From the NCBI RefSeq assembly GCF_964340395.1, contig NC_135560.1, positions 24,087,675-24,151,674 on the forward strand: a stretch of 64,000 nucleotides of DNA, read 5' to 3'. This stretch comes from Glandiceps talaboti (Eukaryota; Hemichordata; Enteropneusta; Spengelidae). A model generated the notes under the pieces. The model saw only the letters and a list, made by a program, of their open reading frames with translations. It searched no databases and was not told the origin of the DNA. A program made the translations under genes and the position numbers. Numbering within the stretch: the first letter of the stretch is position 1; each line of letters begins with the position of its first letter. This document shows positions 25,641 to 39,010 of this stretch, one piece after another.

Positions 25641-26532
25641 TGAAGAATCGTCCTGGCTTTTATCCAGATCAACAGCTTGAAATGTCATTTCGTGTAATAG
25701 TTTATACATAAGTTGGTTGTTCGATAAACATAAGCATCTTACATTGTTTTTACTATGAGAGATAGTTGTATCAGGAACAGGCGTCGTCGAATTTCCTTCA
25801 CTCTTCAATGCCCTTGTACTTTCTGATACAAGCAATGCTTAAAGGCACGGCAATCAACATTTTTCCTTTGTCGTTTACATCTAGGTTTGTTTACAGTTCA
25901 CTGATCGTCATTTATAAACATTTATAGTACCATACATGATCAATGATTTTGTCAAAGTGGTATAAACCATTACTAACCATAGCCTACCATATTGCATTCT
26001 AGTTTCTAGCCATATTATTATTTATAAGCTTTAGGAATATTTGTCTGACGTGGTTGATTTTGTGACTTCGATTGGATAAGATAGTTTGATCTACCGCTAT
26101 CGATGGTAAGCTTAAAATGGAATTCGCCGTACAACAGTTACATATTCAGTAGGAAATCTGTACTAAAATAAAGGTTTATAGTACATAAACTACCTGGAAA
26201 CAGGGGCAATATCTACTTGTGTTCTCAACAGCAAGTTTGCATCCAGGCTGAACAATTTCATATACAAAGGAGAGTGCATTGACTTAGTGAGGTTGATACA
26301 ATGTACCTAACCTAAGGTGATCAGAAGGGTAACCCTCCTGCCAAGGTCGGGGTAAACAAGACTAGATTATGTATGGTTATAAACAATGTGACAAGACTAT
26401 ATGCAAGAGTGGTTATATCACCATCTAATGTCCACAACTCTGATATTTCTGTTGAATACTTGTAAACATATGTCATAAGGACAACTTGCTTTGATCCAAC
26501 TATTTTCCCATTCACTGCATCATTTCAACGGT

Positions 26533-26775
26533 TCATTTCCTAACAGAATAACAGGCCAAATGGCACTGAGCGAAAAATGAGTGATGTGTGTCAGGCTGCG
26601 ACGTTTGTGGAGTGCCAATTACTAGTGCACTGTGCATGACTGCTTTCCTTTCTTCGCCAGTTACTTTCAAAGTAGGGAATGTCGTACACTCTCTCACACA
26701 GTGAACATTTTCATCGCATGTTGTGTCTAGTGTCAGTGGTACTTTCACCAACAAGTTCGCTTCACAAAAAAAGAA
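26533..26775 (-). CDS. Candidate minus-strand exon, unknown product
   Basis: A minus-strand frame of about 75 codons ends with a TGA at 26533. It opens behind a pyrimidine-rich tract (TTCTTTTTTTGTGAAG) that could be a splice acceptor. The peptide begins LLVKVPLTLDTTCDENVHC and has a C-x6-C-x3-C cluster, a charged KVTGEERK segment and a CHLAC near the end. Its composition is more protein-like than neighbouring chance frames, but I recognise no domain. A possible donor (AAA|GTAACT) inside the frame would shorten the exon. A second candidate exon with acceptor and GTAAGA donor lies downstream on the same strand at about 25758-25822. This is a tentative call. Confidence 0.2.
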   Translation of the reverse strand, partial: FFFCEANLLVKVPLTLDTTCDENVHCVRECTTFPTLKVTGEERKAVMHSALVIGTPQTSQPDTHHSFFAQCHLACYSVRK

Positions 26776-26870
26776 GTTTGTTCATATAAATAGATATATA
26801 TAGTTTGAACACACAACCATCCATTCAAACACTAAATTCATTAACGAACACAAACGCATGCATAATGGGT

Positions 26871-26967
26871 CGGTTGGTTGGTTGATTGATTGGTTGGTCG
26901 GTCGGTTGCAATTGGTTGTTTGGTTGGTTGGTTGGTTGGTTGGTTGGTTGGTTGGTTGAAAAAAGTA

Positions 26968-27014
<47 letters not shown>
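26871..27014. repeat. Compound (GGTT)n and (GT)n microsatellite
   Basis: About 88 bp of GGTT/GATT/GGTC repeats is followed by an A-rich spacer and about 45 bp of pure GT. Open frames on both strands here are artefacts. Confidence 0.95.
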
Positions 27015-27016
<2 letters not shown>

Positions 27017-28051
27017 ATGTTGGTGGTGCAATTCACATAATAGTCTGGATGCCTTTTGAAGAGACAATTTAAGTCAAAAGGCGGCTATGAACCATTTGTT
27101 TTGCAGTGAAAATAATTATTGTCGCACAGATATGCATTGTGATGTCGCCACTTTACCATCAGTAATAATTTGTTTCTGGTCCGACCGTAGAGGGCATCAA
27201 TTTTGTTGTCTTATACTATTCTGTTGAATCGAAAAAAAAGTAGAGGGTCAGTCGTCTCAAGAGAAACATTAAAAGTGAAAAGGGGCGCTCTTACGTCAAG
27301 TGCATCGATCAAATCTTTATTGTTGTTTTTAAAGACCAGGCCAGATTGTTTTTACAGTAGGTTATTTTAAAATGCCCCTATAATGGAGTTTATCAATATC
27401 TCCCATCAACCTATACATACATTGTGTATAGGCACAATTGGCGATAGACGCTATCTCAAGATTACCATGTCTTAATAGTTGTATACTTCTATTACTATAT
27501 GGCGCCCTTTAATTTATTGTGTCTCTGTGAGAAATTGTCCATATATATTACAGAAAACCTAAAGAATATCAATTGTGATAATCTGTGTCGAGCAAGCTAA
27601 GGTGTTTTCAATAGTATGTGCCCCTCATTTGCTGCATCAGAACTAGACTGGCGTCAGGCGCTCGTTCTATTTTTTTTCCTTCTTTGAAATTACCATAATT
27701 ATTATTATAGACATATATTTATAACTATTCTTGTAATATTAGAGCTCCGACGTCGCTATTTAAGTTAGCCATGATCTTTTTTAGTTAGCGAAATGCTGAT
27801 ATTTTTATATAATCTATAAATACGAAATATATTTAGATGAAAAGTATCTTGTTACATACCGTAGTCAAAGGATCTTTGAGACAGAATGATATAGTACGTA
27901 GTAATTGACTGCTTTGAAATTAATTGACAGTGATAGTAGTAAGCATGTGTTTTTCTTACAGCTAAAAGAGACAGTGTTCGCCGAGAATATATGTAACATT
28001 GACATTCACAATTATAGTCAATCACCTTGCAAGTTTAGATTGTTGTTTTAC
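27015..28051. other. Non-coding AT-rich stretch
   Basis: No gene or repeat structure was recognised. Confidence 0.45.
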
Positions 28052-28173
28052 TTGATAGCTAACAACACTTTTACTGTTGAACACAGCATGGTTTGTTATT
28101 GAGTAAAGTTTCATTGATAGCTAACAACATTTTACGGTTGAACACAGCATGGTTGCTATTGAGAGAAGTTTCA
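28052..28173. repeat. 62-bp tandem duplication
   Basis: Two adjacent copies start TTGATAGCTAACAACA and contain GTTGAACACAGCATGGTT. They differ by small indels and substitutions. A moderately old duplication. Confidence 0.85.
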
Positions 28174-31100
28174 AGCAAAGCTGAATGAATTTAAACAAAA
28201 CCCTCTTTAATCACAATCCTATTGTGTTCAGCAATAAGAATGCTCGTATTTAGCAAGTAAAGCAACTATCTTAACTTGCCAAGTGATCGACGTTGATTAT
28301 AAGATGTATATGTTATGCGCAGTCTTCTCGTGAACACTGTGTATAGCTATATACATGTATATACGATTCAAAGAGAAAGTTATTGTTTTTAACGTAGGCC
28401 ATGGATATCGAATAATCGTTAAGTTGACGAGCCTGAGACTGGAAGTGTGTGGGGGAGGGGGGATGGGTGGTTGGCATAATGCAAATATAGTATCATTTTA
28501 ATGATAAAAAGTGACAAAAGCTGTATATCCTTGAACGGATGGCCTAAACATGAGAGACAAAATATTTTGCCATGACATTCTTATATAAGGGGGTTAATGT
28601 AAGTGAAGCCCTGGTCAGTACCAGTTGTTTTCTATAAACATTGATATCATTTCGGGTAATGGATTAGGCTATTACCGTAAGGAAAGATAAAATGGGTAGT
28701 CCATATCTAGACTACGAAACATCCTCGATGAAATGTCAAATATACAAGAATCTACGTAAATTACCAAAGCCTCATTTATCATTATGCATTTATTTCAACA
28801 CCGAGTGCATACTTTCCCATTATATAACATATATATTCGTAATTACACCGAAGAAGCTGATTCTAACTGTAAACGTGAATCTAGTGTATTGTCAGATGGT
28901 TTATTGAACAGGACTGTTGTAGTATGTAAATTGTTATGATAAAGAGTCATTATCAGATTCATAGATAATGGGGTGTGTACTGTATATGCTCACAATAGCA
29001 CATACAATCATATTCTAGCTTTGGAGACGAAGAGAGAGAATATGTAAAGTTCTGGGAATTGTGTCCATTCAATTTTGCTTTGTCTACTTTCAACAAGGAC
29101 ACCATCTATTTTATTTTGTTGCCGTCAAAATTGCGGAACGACTTTCATCAAAGTAGACATGTCCTTGTGATGATAATTCATTCAGATCCTAGAGGACAAT
29201 ATATTCATGAATCATCGTTGTTTGATGGTTATATTAACTAAGTGGTAAACAGTGATCTTAAGCTAATATCTGTAGATATTGTGAGAAATGACCACTTAAT
29301 TAGTGTTATTATGACATGCTTAACCCTTTCCCCACGATTGTATTGATGGACAGCCACAAACCTATATCGTCAGTGAATTATAACGAGTTCTGACAATCGT
29401 AAGGCTGTTTGGGTAGCTTAGCAATATGATATTTAGATCTAAAATTTGATATGTTTTATCTGAGCAAAATAATCATATTGACTAAATGGATTTCGGGATC
29501 TATGACAGATCTCGTGATCCCAGCAATAACAAAACGAGTAACAGTACACTAGTAAACAATTAGCAACGTTGTTATTTGGTAGCTGGTTTTCGTGTTGATA
29601 TCAGATATTCTATGGTAAGGCTAGATTTTTTGCGTGACATAGACTAATCGAAGAGAGAATATTTGTGTTCTTTTCTAGAATATAGAAATGAGGTAATGAA
29701 TTGATAACACTGGATAATTCTGATTCGATTGCACATCTAGAGACTGTCCTGTACTTTCACTTACATCATACTCTAAATTTGTTTATCGTGTTTGTATATT
29801 TCAACTTAAATATTACTGTGTTATAACTTTACAATACCTCGCTTACAATTGTCTCCTCGACAATCAGTTAATTCATCTATATCTCCTCTATGACTCCTAA
29901 TATATCACATGCAATGCAATCTTTGGAACTTTTTCACTCAGGGGAAAGGCTGGCAGGTCATTTAGTTCAGGAATGGATTGCTTCTTTCTATCCCCACGAG
30001 TTACAATTTCTGCTTGCTGAAATTGAGGAATGCAACCCAAGATTTAAGTATATAAAATGAATCATCCAACTATTAAGTGTGTTGACAGCTTCAGCCCCCC
30101 CCCCATCCATCCATCTGTGCGTCAATAGTATGTCATTTATCAGACATGCAATATCCAATTTCATACAAACCTAGCACAAATGTGACATATTATATAGGCC
30201 ATGCACTTCACTTTGTTTCGCGATATATACAAATGTGACCAACCATATCTATATTATTTACTGTTTATATAATTACACAAAAACTAATACATAGAGACTA
30301 CATCCAAGTGTCTACCCCGTATTATCTAGTGCAATCTTTCTTTTTTAGACATTGACCTTTAACCTTAACTTTGACCACTTATCAAAATTAATTTGTTGCA
30401 TATAAGAAAGACTTTGTAGTATTTATTTGTTGCTTCTACATCGTGTTTACAGGTAATGCAGAAGAAGGAAAATACAAACATTACTTTTGGTGATGATATC
30501 ACGTTCAACAGGCACTTTATTTATGTAAGTATTTGCCCCTATATTATCAAATATAACCTTTCTAATAGTACTAGTATCTTTATGTTTGTCCTGAACTTTA
30601 CCTTGTGAGTCAAAATTTTAACAAAAAATAAATTTCATTCCTTAGTCACAAGAAGACTTATGACATATTTATTATAAGAAAATCTAAATCGCCTTTACTT
30701 GCACTTCTTTAATGTTTCTATGGAGGTGCACCATTTTATCGTTTCCGACCGTTTTCCGTTTTCTTAGAGAGAAACATTGTCCGACCATGTTTATCTTATA
30801 ACTAGACGTGAATCTAAGTTTGTTCACAACAAATACACTTTGTTATAATAGTACCAATCTGAGGCAAATTTAAGAACATAATTCGAGTTGTATAAAATGA
30901 TTGGAAACTGGTGAAATATTTCAGACACTTTGCTAAGTTCACTGCCACTGAAAATTCATCCCAAAAGAGGGATCTAAAATGGAAAAGCATACACAGCATA
31001 ACCCTGACAGCATCTAAACGGACACATTCGCTGCAACGATGTTGTCTGCTAAGAATTTTAATCTACCTCATAATAGAATTCTATTTTCTAAAATTCTGAA

Positions 31101-34100
31101 CTACTGTTGGTTTTGGTTGAATGGTGTCTGCATCGGACGAACAGAATGTATATTGTGACATAATGCACAGTCATAAGTATTGCTCAATACTCTTTTTATA
31201 TTGTACTCCCTTTGAAAAAGAAAATGTTATAGCCATCCTGAATAAAATAAATGCCATATGAATGAATGTTTGTTTGTTATACCCATTACCTGCAAGACCA
31301 TTTGTCTTACCTACGTCATGATTTTACTGAATGATACCCATGATATCTTAGACTCGTTACCCCTGTGAAGCTTTTCCATCAGATAAGGTGCCATGAGACA
31401 AGAATCATATAATCATGACGACCCTATGATTGTGAGTAAGGATAATGAGGAAATCAGTTTGACCTCTCCACGGGAAACTGACAAAGTCATTCAGCAACAT
31501 GAAAATAATGTGAAAAAAATTCCACAGAGAAATTTCAATTTGTATCATAAATTTATCTTTGTACTTGAATAGGATGGTTTTCCATTATAGTGCTCATTAG
31601 AATCATTGATAAGTGTTCTATTTTCTATATAAGGACACATTTTGACACACTAATACACATACCTCAAAATAAAATCACATTTCCATGGAAACCACAGATG
31701 CGCAAGGCCTATGGAACAGATCTTCTTGCACATTCATTAAGGAAATACATATCTACTGACTATCCTTAGTTTCACAATTACGTATGAATCGATCATGTTA
31801 AAGAATGTATCCATTAAGGAAATACATATATGTTCTCAATCTTTTTTCACACCATCGAATGAATCAAAACAGTAAAATTTAAACCAAGTGAAAAGACCTT
31901 TAACTCTTATATTAGGTTCTATATATGTATAATATACACTGGTGTGTTATAAATACAGTAGGGAATAAGATGGCGTTAGATGCAGCTTGCCGCTGTCCCC
32001 AATTAGTCAATTCTCACATCTTACTCTTGCCATATCCTAGGGAATATTATGCAAAATGTCATTACAGGAGTTGTCATGACTACCTCTTTTTACACTAGTG
32101 TTTGTACTCTGAAAACACCAAATATTATTCCACTGTTATATTTGCAACAAAAATCTGTATTCCGTGTGAAAGAAAGGTCTTTATAAAACTACTGTCTCAG
32201 GTGGTCACATGTGTAATTTACTTTCCAAATGAACAAGTGTTTAAATCTAGGTAAGACCGACTCAAAACGAGATTATATTCATTTATTCCCTTGTCTCACC
32301 CATATCAATTTTCCAAATTACAAAATAATACCTTGCTTCCTTCCTTCGCAACTTTGTTTACTTATGTTACTTTGATAACGACGTCCTGTAATACAATGTT
32401 TTTGTCATTGAACTATAATTGGATTTGCTTATATTTCGAATAAATTCATCGCGACCTTTTAAAGCACTAAGTGTATGTCATAGCAATATAATTAGATCTG
32501 TTTATGAATACTGATAACATATTATATCGATATCAGTCTAATGATGTGTTGAAAATAGAGCATGCCTCTAGCCAATGAGTATTTCACTGTTGCAGAGCTA
32601 ATAAAGTAGAATGTGTTCAACATGATTGACAGCTTCTGACACAACAATGACGCCGACATAAATATGAACGTAGAAAACCATGCGTACCACAACTAGATAT
32701 GATGACCATGAATTTAATAGCTCCATCTATCACAAAAGAAACTCAACAAGGATCGCTGGATTATATGTAATTCCTTATAATTCCGATTTTTGTTATACCT
32801 ATCTTCTATTGAACATGTTATCACATGACTGACGTGTACAATGTGTCATGCCTATGTTTTATTGAACATGTTATCAAAATGACAAGGTTTGAACTAGAAT
32901 GATCGATGTTAAAATAGGGTAAAAATCATATACATTGAAAATATCCTTTTGATGCTTACTTTGAAAAAAGCCAAAACATTCTTTATAAGTTTAATGACAA
33001 GTCGGTGTTCAAGTCGGTTAATATCGAACGTGTATTTTATTTTGTTATACTCAAGTCTGTGTTTGTAACTCAATACATTGCAAAAAGTTCAAAAATGTTG
33101 AAATACCTTGTTATTGTACTTACAATAACAAACATTTTACACATTTATTAACCTGTACCTTTTATCGAGCTACCAACAAGGACTTGGCATATGTTGTGTT
33201 ACGTTGATTCAACAAGTAGGAGCATGATAACGTTGTTTTATAAATTGAAAATCAAAAATAAATTTCCAATCCTCATCCATATGGCCACTTTAAAACTCAG
33301 TAATAATCGTCGCTGGTCGATATTCATATTCATTTCTTTTTCTTGCTCCGATAAGTGTAAGACCTTTTTTGGTTCATTATTCGTTACTTTCTTTTGTTTA
33401 TGATTGTGTTTCTTAAATACAGCGAGTATCAATGACTTTTGCAGTTTCCGGTACATTGCCATATTTGTTATTGTTAAGTATAGGTGCAACATTAATGGCA
33501 GAGATTATTTTGATAACTAGAATATATAGGGTAGAGTAAACTGGTCACGAAATGTCTTGATCATAACATTTCCTTTCTACCGATCTTTCAAACTGTAGCT
33601 CGCGGTATTATCGATTTGTAAGGCATTATAGGATAAGAGGAGAAACGGGAGCTTGGTAATCGTAAAAAGTTATCGTTTGAAGGTTGCTTTTAGAATAAGT
33701 CATATAACTAATCGAAAAAGCTAAGTCTTATCGAAAGGCGAAACTGTTTCCTGAATATTTAGTACACGTTTGTATGATTTATACCCACAGAAACATGGCC
33801 AGCGTCAGAGGTAGTCATTTATAAGCAATAAGCATGATATTCGGTGAAGCGAGACAGCTAGTACCTGTATCTTTTCATCTATGATAACAACCTTCACAAA
33901 GCTTGGTGCATGATTTATCATTCAGTACTGTCCTAGTATATTAATTTCATATCTTTTCTGTTGAGTTGATATCAAGGTGATATACAAATGCATAGCTCTA
34001 CATTCTTCATCTTAAAAGGTCATGGGTTAACTCGGAATAGTCATCCATGCAGCTACTCCCGCTCTTTCCGTTTTGATTATGAAATGTTGGAATGTAGGAA

Positions 34101-36940
34101 TGGAAATGGATGTTGTTGTCATAGGTTGTTGTAAAGGGTCTAAAAGTGAAGTATTTTTTATTGGAGTCTCTCTGTTTTTGTCTAGGAATATAATCAGCCA
34201 GGAAGCGGCTTGTGTTACTTCGTGTATTCACACGAGGACTGTTTCAAACACATCTTATTGTAGTGACTATTATTCCGCAGTGTCCATAGGCTTTGTAATT
34301 GGTCAAAATATGGCTTCCATTCTTTTGTATATTCTGGAGTGAGTGAATAAAATATAAAACTGCATGGTTATGTAACATGTCATATATTCCACAAACGCTC
34401 CCTAGGTTCTCCTTAAGCTTATTGAATATACGCATTTCCTTACTGATATAACATTTATTTTCACATAAATGTTTAAACCCAGTAGACAGAAAGATTTAAC
34501 TTGTGCTATAATGTCGGTAGTTTTTATAAAGCTAGAATTTGTCTTTATATGACCGCTATACAAAAAACTATGCATAGAGTGTCATAATGAAATGTAGCAA
34601 TGATTTTATGTTATCAGTAGAGCAACGAATGAACTGTTCCGATAACATCTTTACATACTCTCACTTCATCACGTATACGTACAAGACGGAATCAAGATTT
34701 GAGAGCGGATTTGCCGTCGAGATTAAAATTCATTGTAACGGCTAAATAGGAGACTGAATCTTAGTCGTGAGAATGCATATTAATGTTCCGAGCTTAGACA
34801 TTGGCCTCCTATTTTGAGGTTGTTACAAGGCCGCACTGAATAATATATTTTCTTCCTTTTCATCGTGTTTTCTATATTTTCATTTGTCAGTTCTTTTTTC
34901 CCAAATAATTTACAATTCCAATTACCATTACTGTCCTTTGCCTAAGCTTGCACAAACTGGTGAATGCAGACTCTAACAACGGTCCAAACACGTTTACCAT
35001 GAATTAAACTGTCATTCTGCTGCTACCTGCTATCTCAGAGTATAGTATGTAATTAATACATTTATGTACATTCTAAAATTGTTCAGAGATTTAAAAATTC
35101 TTTGTACAGATCCATCATATTCATCATTCCTTCATCGAAATGAGAAGATGAGATATTAACTTTGCATTAGGACAAAGTAGATGAAAGTTACTTCCAGCGA
35201 ACATTGATGGATCATTCAATTTAATTCAACCAATCTACACAAATATGGCGAACTGTCTTAACCATGCAAGTGTGAGGACGGTATCAACAGATAGCATTAC
35301 ATAATGATAAGTGAACTCCCTACGGGTGAATTAGCACACAGTTTCATTGGCAGTAACCTAATTATCTTTCTAGTTTGTATTTATTTACATCGATTGAAAA
35401 ATCGAAATTTAAATTAAGATATCATGGAACTTATAGATGTTTAATGGTCATGGGTAGGGTACATGTATTGCAGTATCACATTTCTGTTGGATGTTCCGAG
35501 GGCAAATGATATTGTAGGCAGGGGATTGAGTGGTTGAATGAGTAGATGGATTGAGAAGATAAAGGAGAAGCGACATTCCAAATGACAGAAGCTAGAAGAT
35601 AGATGATTAGAGACAAGTGAAGATTAATGGATTTGATGAGAACGAAAACGGAAAGTCGGAGAAGGATGGGGGGATGCAGCTGCCTTCATTAACATAAACA
35701 CATCACGTTCGTTCTGTAATAAATGAACATACTGAAAATTCAACCGGTTTTATTTTATGGCGATATTGAAATTAATCTCTCGTAATAACAGGCTGATATT
35801 CACCTACCTCAATTTCTAAAGTTGTTATTTTCATCTTCTTCTAGTTGGCAGTGTTTGTACATTCCAGCAACGAAATGTTAACTTTGATAGGCAAGGATTA
35901 AAATAAACGTGGCACTTTAAAGATCCTAAACCGTGGGATCAACGTTACACTTGTGACTTATTTTGAATGGTGATGGGTTATCGATGAAATGAACACGTGA
36001 ACTGTCTGTTCAATTATACGAAAGGCTGTAGCCACACCTGTATAATGCAATGTCAATGTTTCTGTAATACTTCTTCCACGACCTTATTCACCTCTATTAA
36101 AGGTTAACAGTATTCAAAGTGTCTACCACTTGCAATTTTGAAATATGATGGCATAGGTCATGACAACATATATAGACTGGTCATCTCTCATATCTGTCAT
36201 TACAAGTACTACTGTATTTCTATTCATGCGGAAAGATATCCACTTGTACAATCGATAACTAGTACTATGGACACAAAATTTGATTTTATTGATTACATTT
36301 TAAACTTTATTTCAGGAAAGAAAAAGAAAACCTACACACAAACACAGCATTTTAAAACAAGAAGAACTTAAAAAGACAAACTGACAAATACACAAATGAA
36401 CAAATGCAAGCATTTAAAAAAAAATCTCTATACAATTAAAAAAATTAAAAAGTTTTTTTGGGGGGAATGTGTGTTGTACAGACATACAATATAAGCTAAA
36501 TACCAAACCTACATCGAGTTAACAAGAACGATACTTGTAAATTATTTGTGCAGTCATTATAATGACAAGATCTTGGCTTAGCTATTCCTTCGAGGGTAAT
36601 TACAATGCCAGGATATTCAATTAGGAATTACTTTTGCTGCCGCTGAAGCACATGTTCTTTAGACATGGTCACGATTAAATACGAAATGTTGATAAATATA
36701 GATCTCAATTAAAATGTTATCCCCAACGGTTCCAGAAGGACACCAATCACGTTTCTAGATTTATTTTTTGCTCACCATGGCCATCATTATAGTAAGCTTC
36801 TGAACGTGCTCTTTCGTAAGTTGTTGACGAGTATGAAGTATTTTTTCTAGTCTGCGAACTGCTCAAAGGCCGAACATAATGCTAGGGGCACACCCTTTGT
36901 TGATAATGCTAATCAATCATATTATAATCTAAACCAACGA
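28174..36940. other. Large gene-poor stretch
   Basis: Nearly 9 kb without a recognisable gene. Small frames were inspected, including 28692-28907 plus (starts MGSPYLDYETSS after an A-rich context), 33191-33492 on both strands and 34007-34342 on both strands. None has a domain. A C-run with CATC repeats lies near 30093-30112 and an A-rich tract covers about 36308-36455. It is probably intergenic or intronic. Confidence 0.45.
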
Positions 36941-36989
36941 GGTGGTGGTGGTGGTGGTGGTGGTGGTGGTGGTGGTGGTGGTGGCGGTG
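36941..36989. repeat. (GGT)n microsatellite
   Basis: About 15 GGT units, with one GGC near the end. Confidence 0.95.
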
Positions 36990-37009
36990 TATCATAAGAA
37001 TGTGGTCTC

Positions 37010-37320
37010 TTGTATAGCACTTTCCAATACACTATTCTCAAAGTGTTTCACAGTTAATACCCCTGGAATATGCCAATAACAGCACGCTGGCCCGTTTCAA
37101 CTTATTTAACTCCTTGGGGAGCATACAATCCCACAGCTGCTGCCATTGAGGTGCATGTGATTAAAGTCGTCTGCCGCATACCCGGTCCCCAGTTATAAAG
37201 CTGGGTGTCCAGGACACATTTGTGGTTCAAATCGTGCCAAAGGACTTTAGCCGTTCAGAAACAAACGGCAGTAGCGAGGCTCTAACCGACTTGGAAATTC
37301 TAAGCCAGGCACAGCCATTC
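37010..37320. mobile_element. Interspersed-repeat fragment (family uncertain)
   Basis: The segment has clearly higher GC than its flanks. It contains phrases such as GCTGCTGCCATTGAGGTGCA, CCCGGTCCCCAGTTATAAAG and GTGGTTCAAATCGTGCCAAA. From general knowledge, this order of phrases recalls an interspersed repeat common in marine invertebrate genomes, but I cannot run a search and do not name the family. GGTTCAAATCG resembles a tRNA B box, so a tRNA-related SINE is possible. The minus-strand frame 37227-37460 over its end is not supported as a gene. Confidence 0.4.
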
Positions 37321-38544
37321 GACTCCACACATAATTCGGTATGCGATATCAACCATACAATGCAATATATATACGATACGTTTACGTTTTGATTTTTGAA
37401 CCTTAGGCTAGACATGACAAGTTGGTGGTACTTTCGAGTTTGCTTTTGAAATAAAAACACTTTAATTTACTATTGCTTAACCTGATGTAATATTATCAAA
37501 GTATTTTGTGACCTTAATTTGCACGAGGTACATTGTATCACAACTGTACAATATATGGGTTAGAATTCATTTTTTCGACATTGTTATTATAAATCTCTGA
37601 GATTTGCTCGATGTTATACATTTTGCATGTAATATTTTTCTATGCAATTTGAAATTGTTATTATTCCTCAAATCGTCCTCAAGGTCCATGACGAGTCTAT
37701 CGATTCGTTGTCTTCAAGTACATTAATTATTGCTTCCTCCACTGTTTCCATACAGCATCATATACAAAATGCACCCATAACGTCATATCCATAAAAGTCA
37801 ATATCAGTGATACCTTTTACTCTGGCCATAAATTAGTAAATGGAAAGCCGCCTGCAATCAACGTTTATTTCTTGTTGCGAAAGCAAATATGCTCCGAGTT
37901 AATTTTTACCGTTGAACATTTCCCCTGACCTAAGGAGTCTTCCCAACAAACTCGCCAAACATCAGATATCTATCTAAGGTGTCAGACTTAGAGGACACAC
38001 ATGCGCCACGTTTGCGGTTGTAGGATCACTCTCCCGTACAATAATCCTATGTTCGCTGTTCGATTAACATTTTACCGGAAAATATCTACTGCAAAGTCAG
38101 AAGGTAGCGTATTTAAAACAAGGTAATATATTTAAAACTTTATTTTCTGCATTGAAAAATTGTGTTACAACGCATTCTTTTATTGTGTATGTATAAGACA
38201 ACCGTAGGTATTTGATATAGCAGGCACACTTACATACAAACATCGACTCTGTTTTTTTCTTCCATGCTCTTATAATTCGTGTTTGACCTTTTGCATTCAA
38301 GTGTGTTCTCTTTGAATAAAACTATCTTCTGCATGAACATAAGTTCTGCATATTTCAAGGAGAAATACTTTCGAATCGCTAGACAATATGCCTCATGTTG
38401 TCTTACCTCTTATGTTTTATTTTTTTGCGTGACGTAGACGAATAGCGTTTAGTCAGAAATTACCCTGTCATCTTTGAAAGATGAATTATTCACTCAAAAA
38501 TAGATTGCATATTCAATGACCTTTTTATCTTTTCTGAGCTGTAG
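37321..38544. other. Upstream flank or 5' intron of the GPCR gene
   Basis: No coding sequence is seen. It ends with a good acceptor: a pyrimidine-rich run (CTTTTTATCTTTTCTGAGCT) followed by GTAG at 38541-38544. The stretch may therefore be the 3' part of a 5'-UTR intron. Confidence 0.45.
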
Positions 38545-38668
38545 GTATATGAACTAATAATCCGTGGAAAACTACGAGAGTTGCGTTCAGTACCGTCAGC
38601 TTCACCACTGTGTTCACCTCACAGCCTTCGACTTCAACTTGTTAAATGGTTACAGAGAAGCAGTCCAA
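38545..38668 (+). other. Putative 5' UTR part of the GPCR exon
   Basis: The likely exon begins after the acceptor at 38543-38544. Two in-frame stops, TAA TAA at 38555-38560, lie between the acceptor and the receptor frame, so coding cannot enter from an upstream exon in this frame. A three-codon upstream ORF (ATG AAC TAA, 38549-38557) precedes the receptor start and could damp translation. Confidence 0.5.
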
Positions 38669-39010
38669 ATGAATGACGAGTATTCGTGGGATTATTACAA
38701 TGGAAGCAATTGTGCCAACTATTCCGATTGTTATTATAATGACGTACCTCCGGTACCACCCATTCAAATCGCCGTGGCCATCGTCTTCTGTCTCATTGCT
38801 GTGGTGGGAATTCTAGGCAACTCCGCTGTCGTAGTAATCATATTTAAACATCGTGACATGAGATCTGCAACAAATTTGTACATCCTAAACTATGCTATTA
38901 CTGATTTGGTGTTTCTCATCATCTGTGCTCCGGTGATGGCAAAACTCTACATCGATCCTAGATGGCAAATAGAAGAATTCTTCTGCAAGTTCTTTTTATA
39001 CATGCAATAT
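38669..39010 (+). CDS. Class A neuropeptide GPCR, first coding exon (N-terminus to start of TM3)
   Basis: The frame encodes 114 residues from ATG 38669 and ends at a consensus donor (CAATAT|GTAAGT) in phase 0. Residues 1-30 are a short extracellular tail with two N-glycosylation sequons (Asn11, Asn17). TM1 is about residues 32-58 with the class A Gly-Asn pair (Asn51 = 1.50). The first loop reads KHRDMRSATNLYILN. TM2 (68-92) has Asp79 (2.50) and a CAP proline bend. Trp99 marks extracellular loop 1, and Cys106 (3.25) is the conserved disulphide cysteine at the TM3 start. The MRSATN loop and the CKFFLYMQY segment broken by an intron resemble kisspeptin, galanin and allatostatin-A receptors, kisspeptin receptors most. 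The ligand is inferred to be a peptide acting at the cell surface. Reading through the donor gives only ten more codons before a stop. The exon with DRY and TM3-7 was not found. Confidence 0.85.

Noticed and set aside
37218-37240. tRNA gene suggested by GGTTCAAATCG
   Set aside because: No A box, acceptor stem or cloverleaf fits around it; it lies inside an interspersed-repeat fragment.
38564-38668. GPCR coding start extended upstream to 38564
   Set aside because: Position 38564 is GTG, and in-frame TAA TAA stops sit just upstream. The first ATG in frame is 38669 and gives a normal receptor N-terminus.
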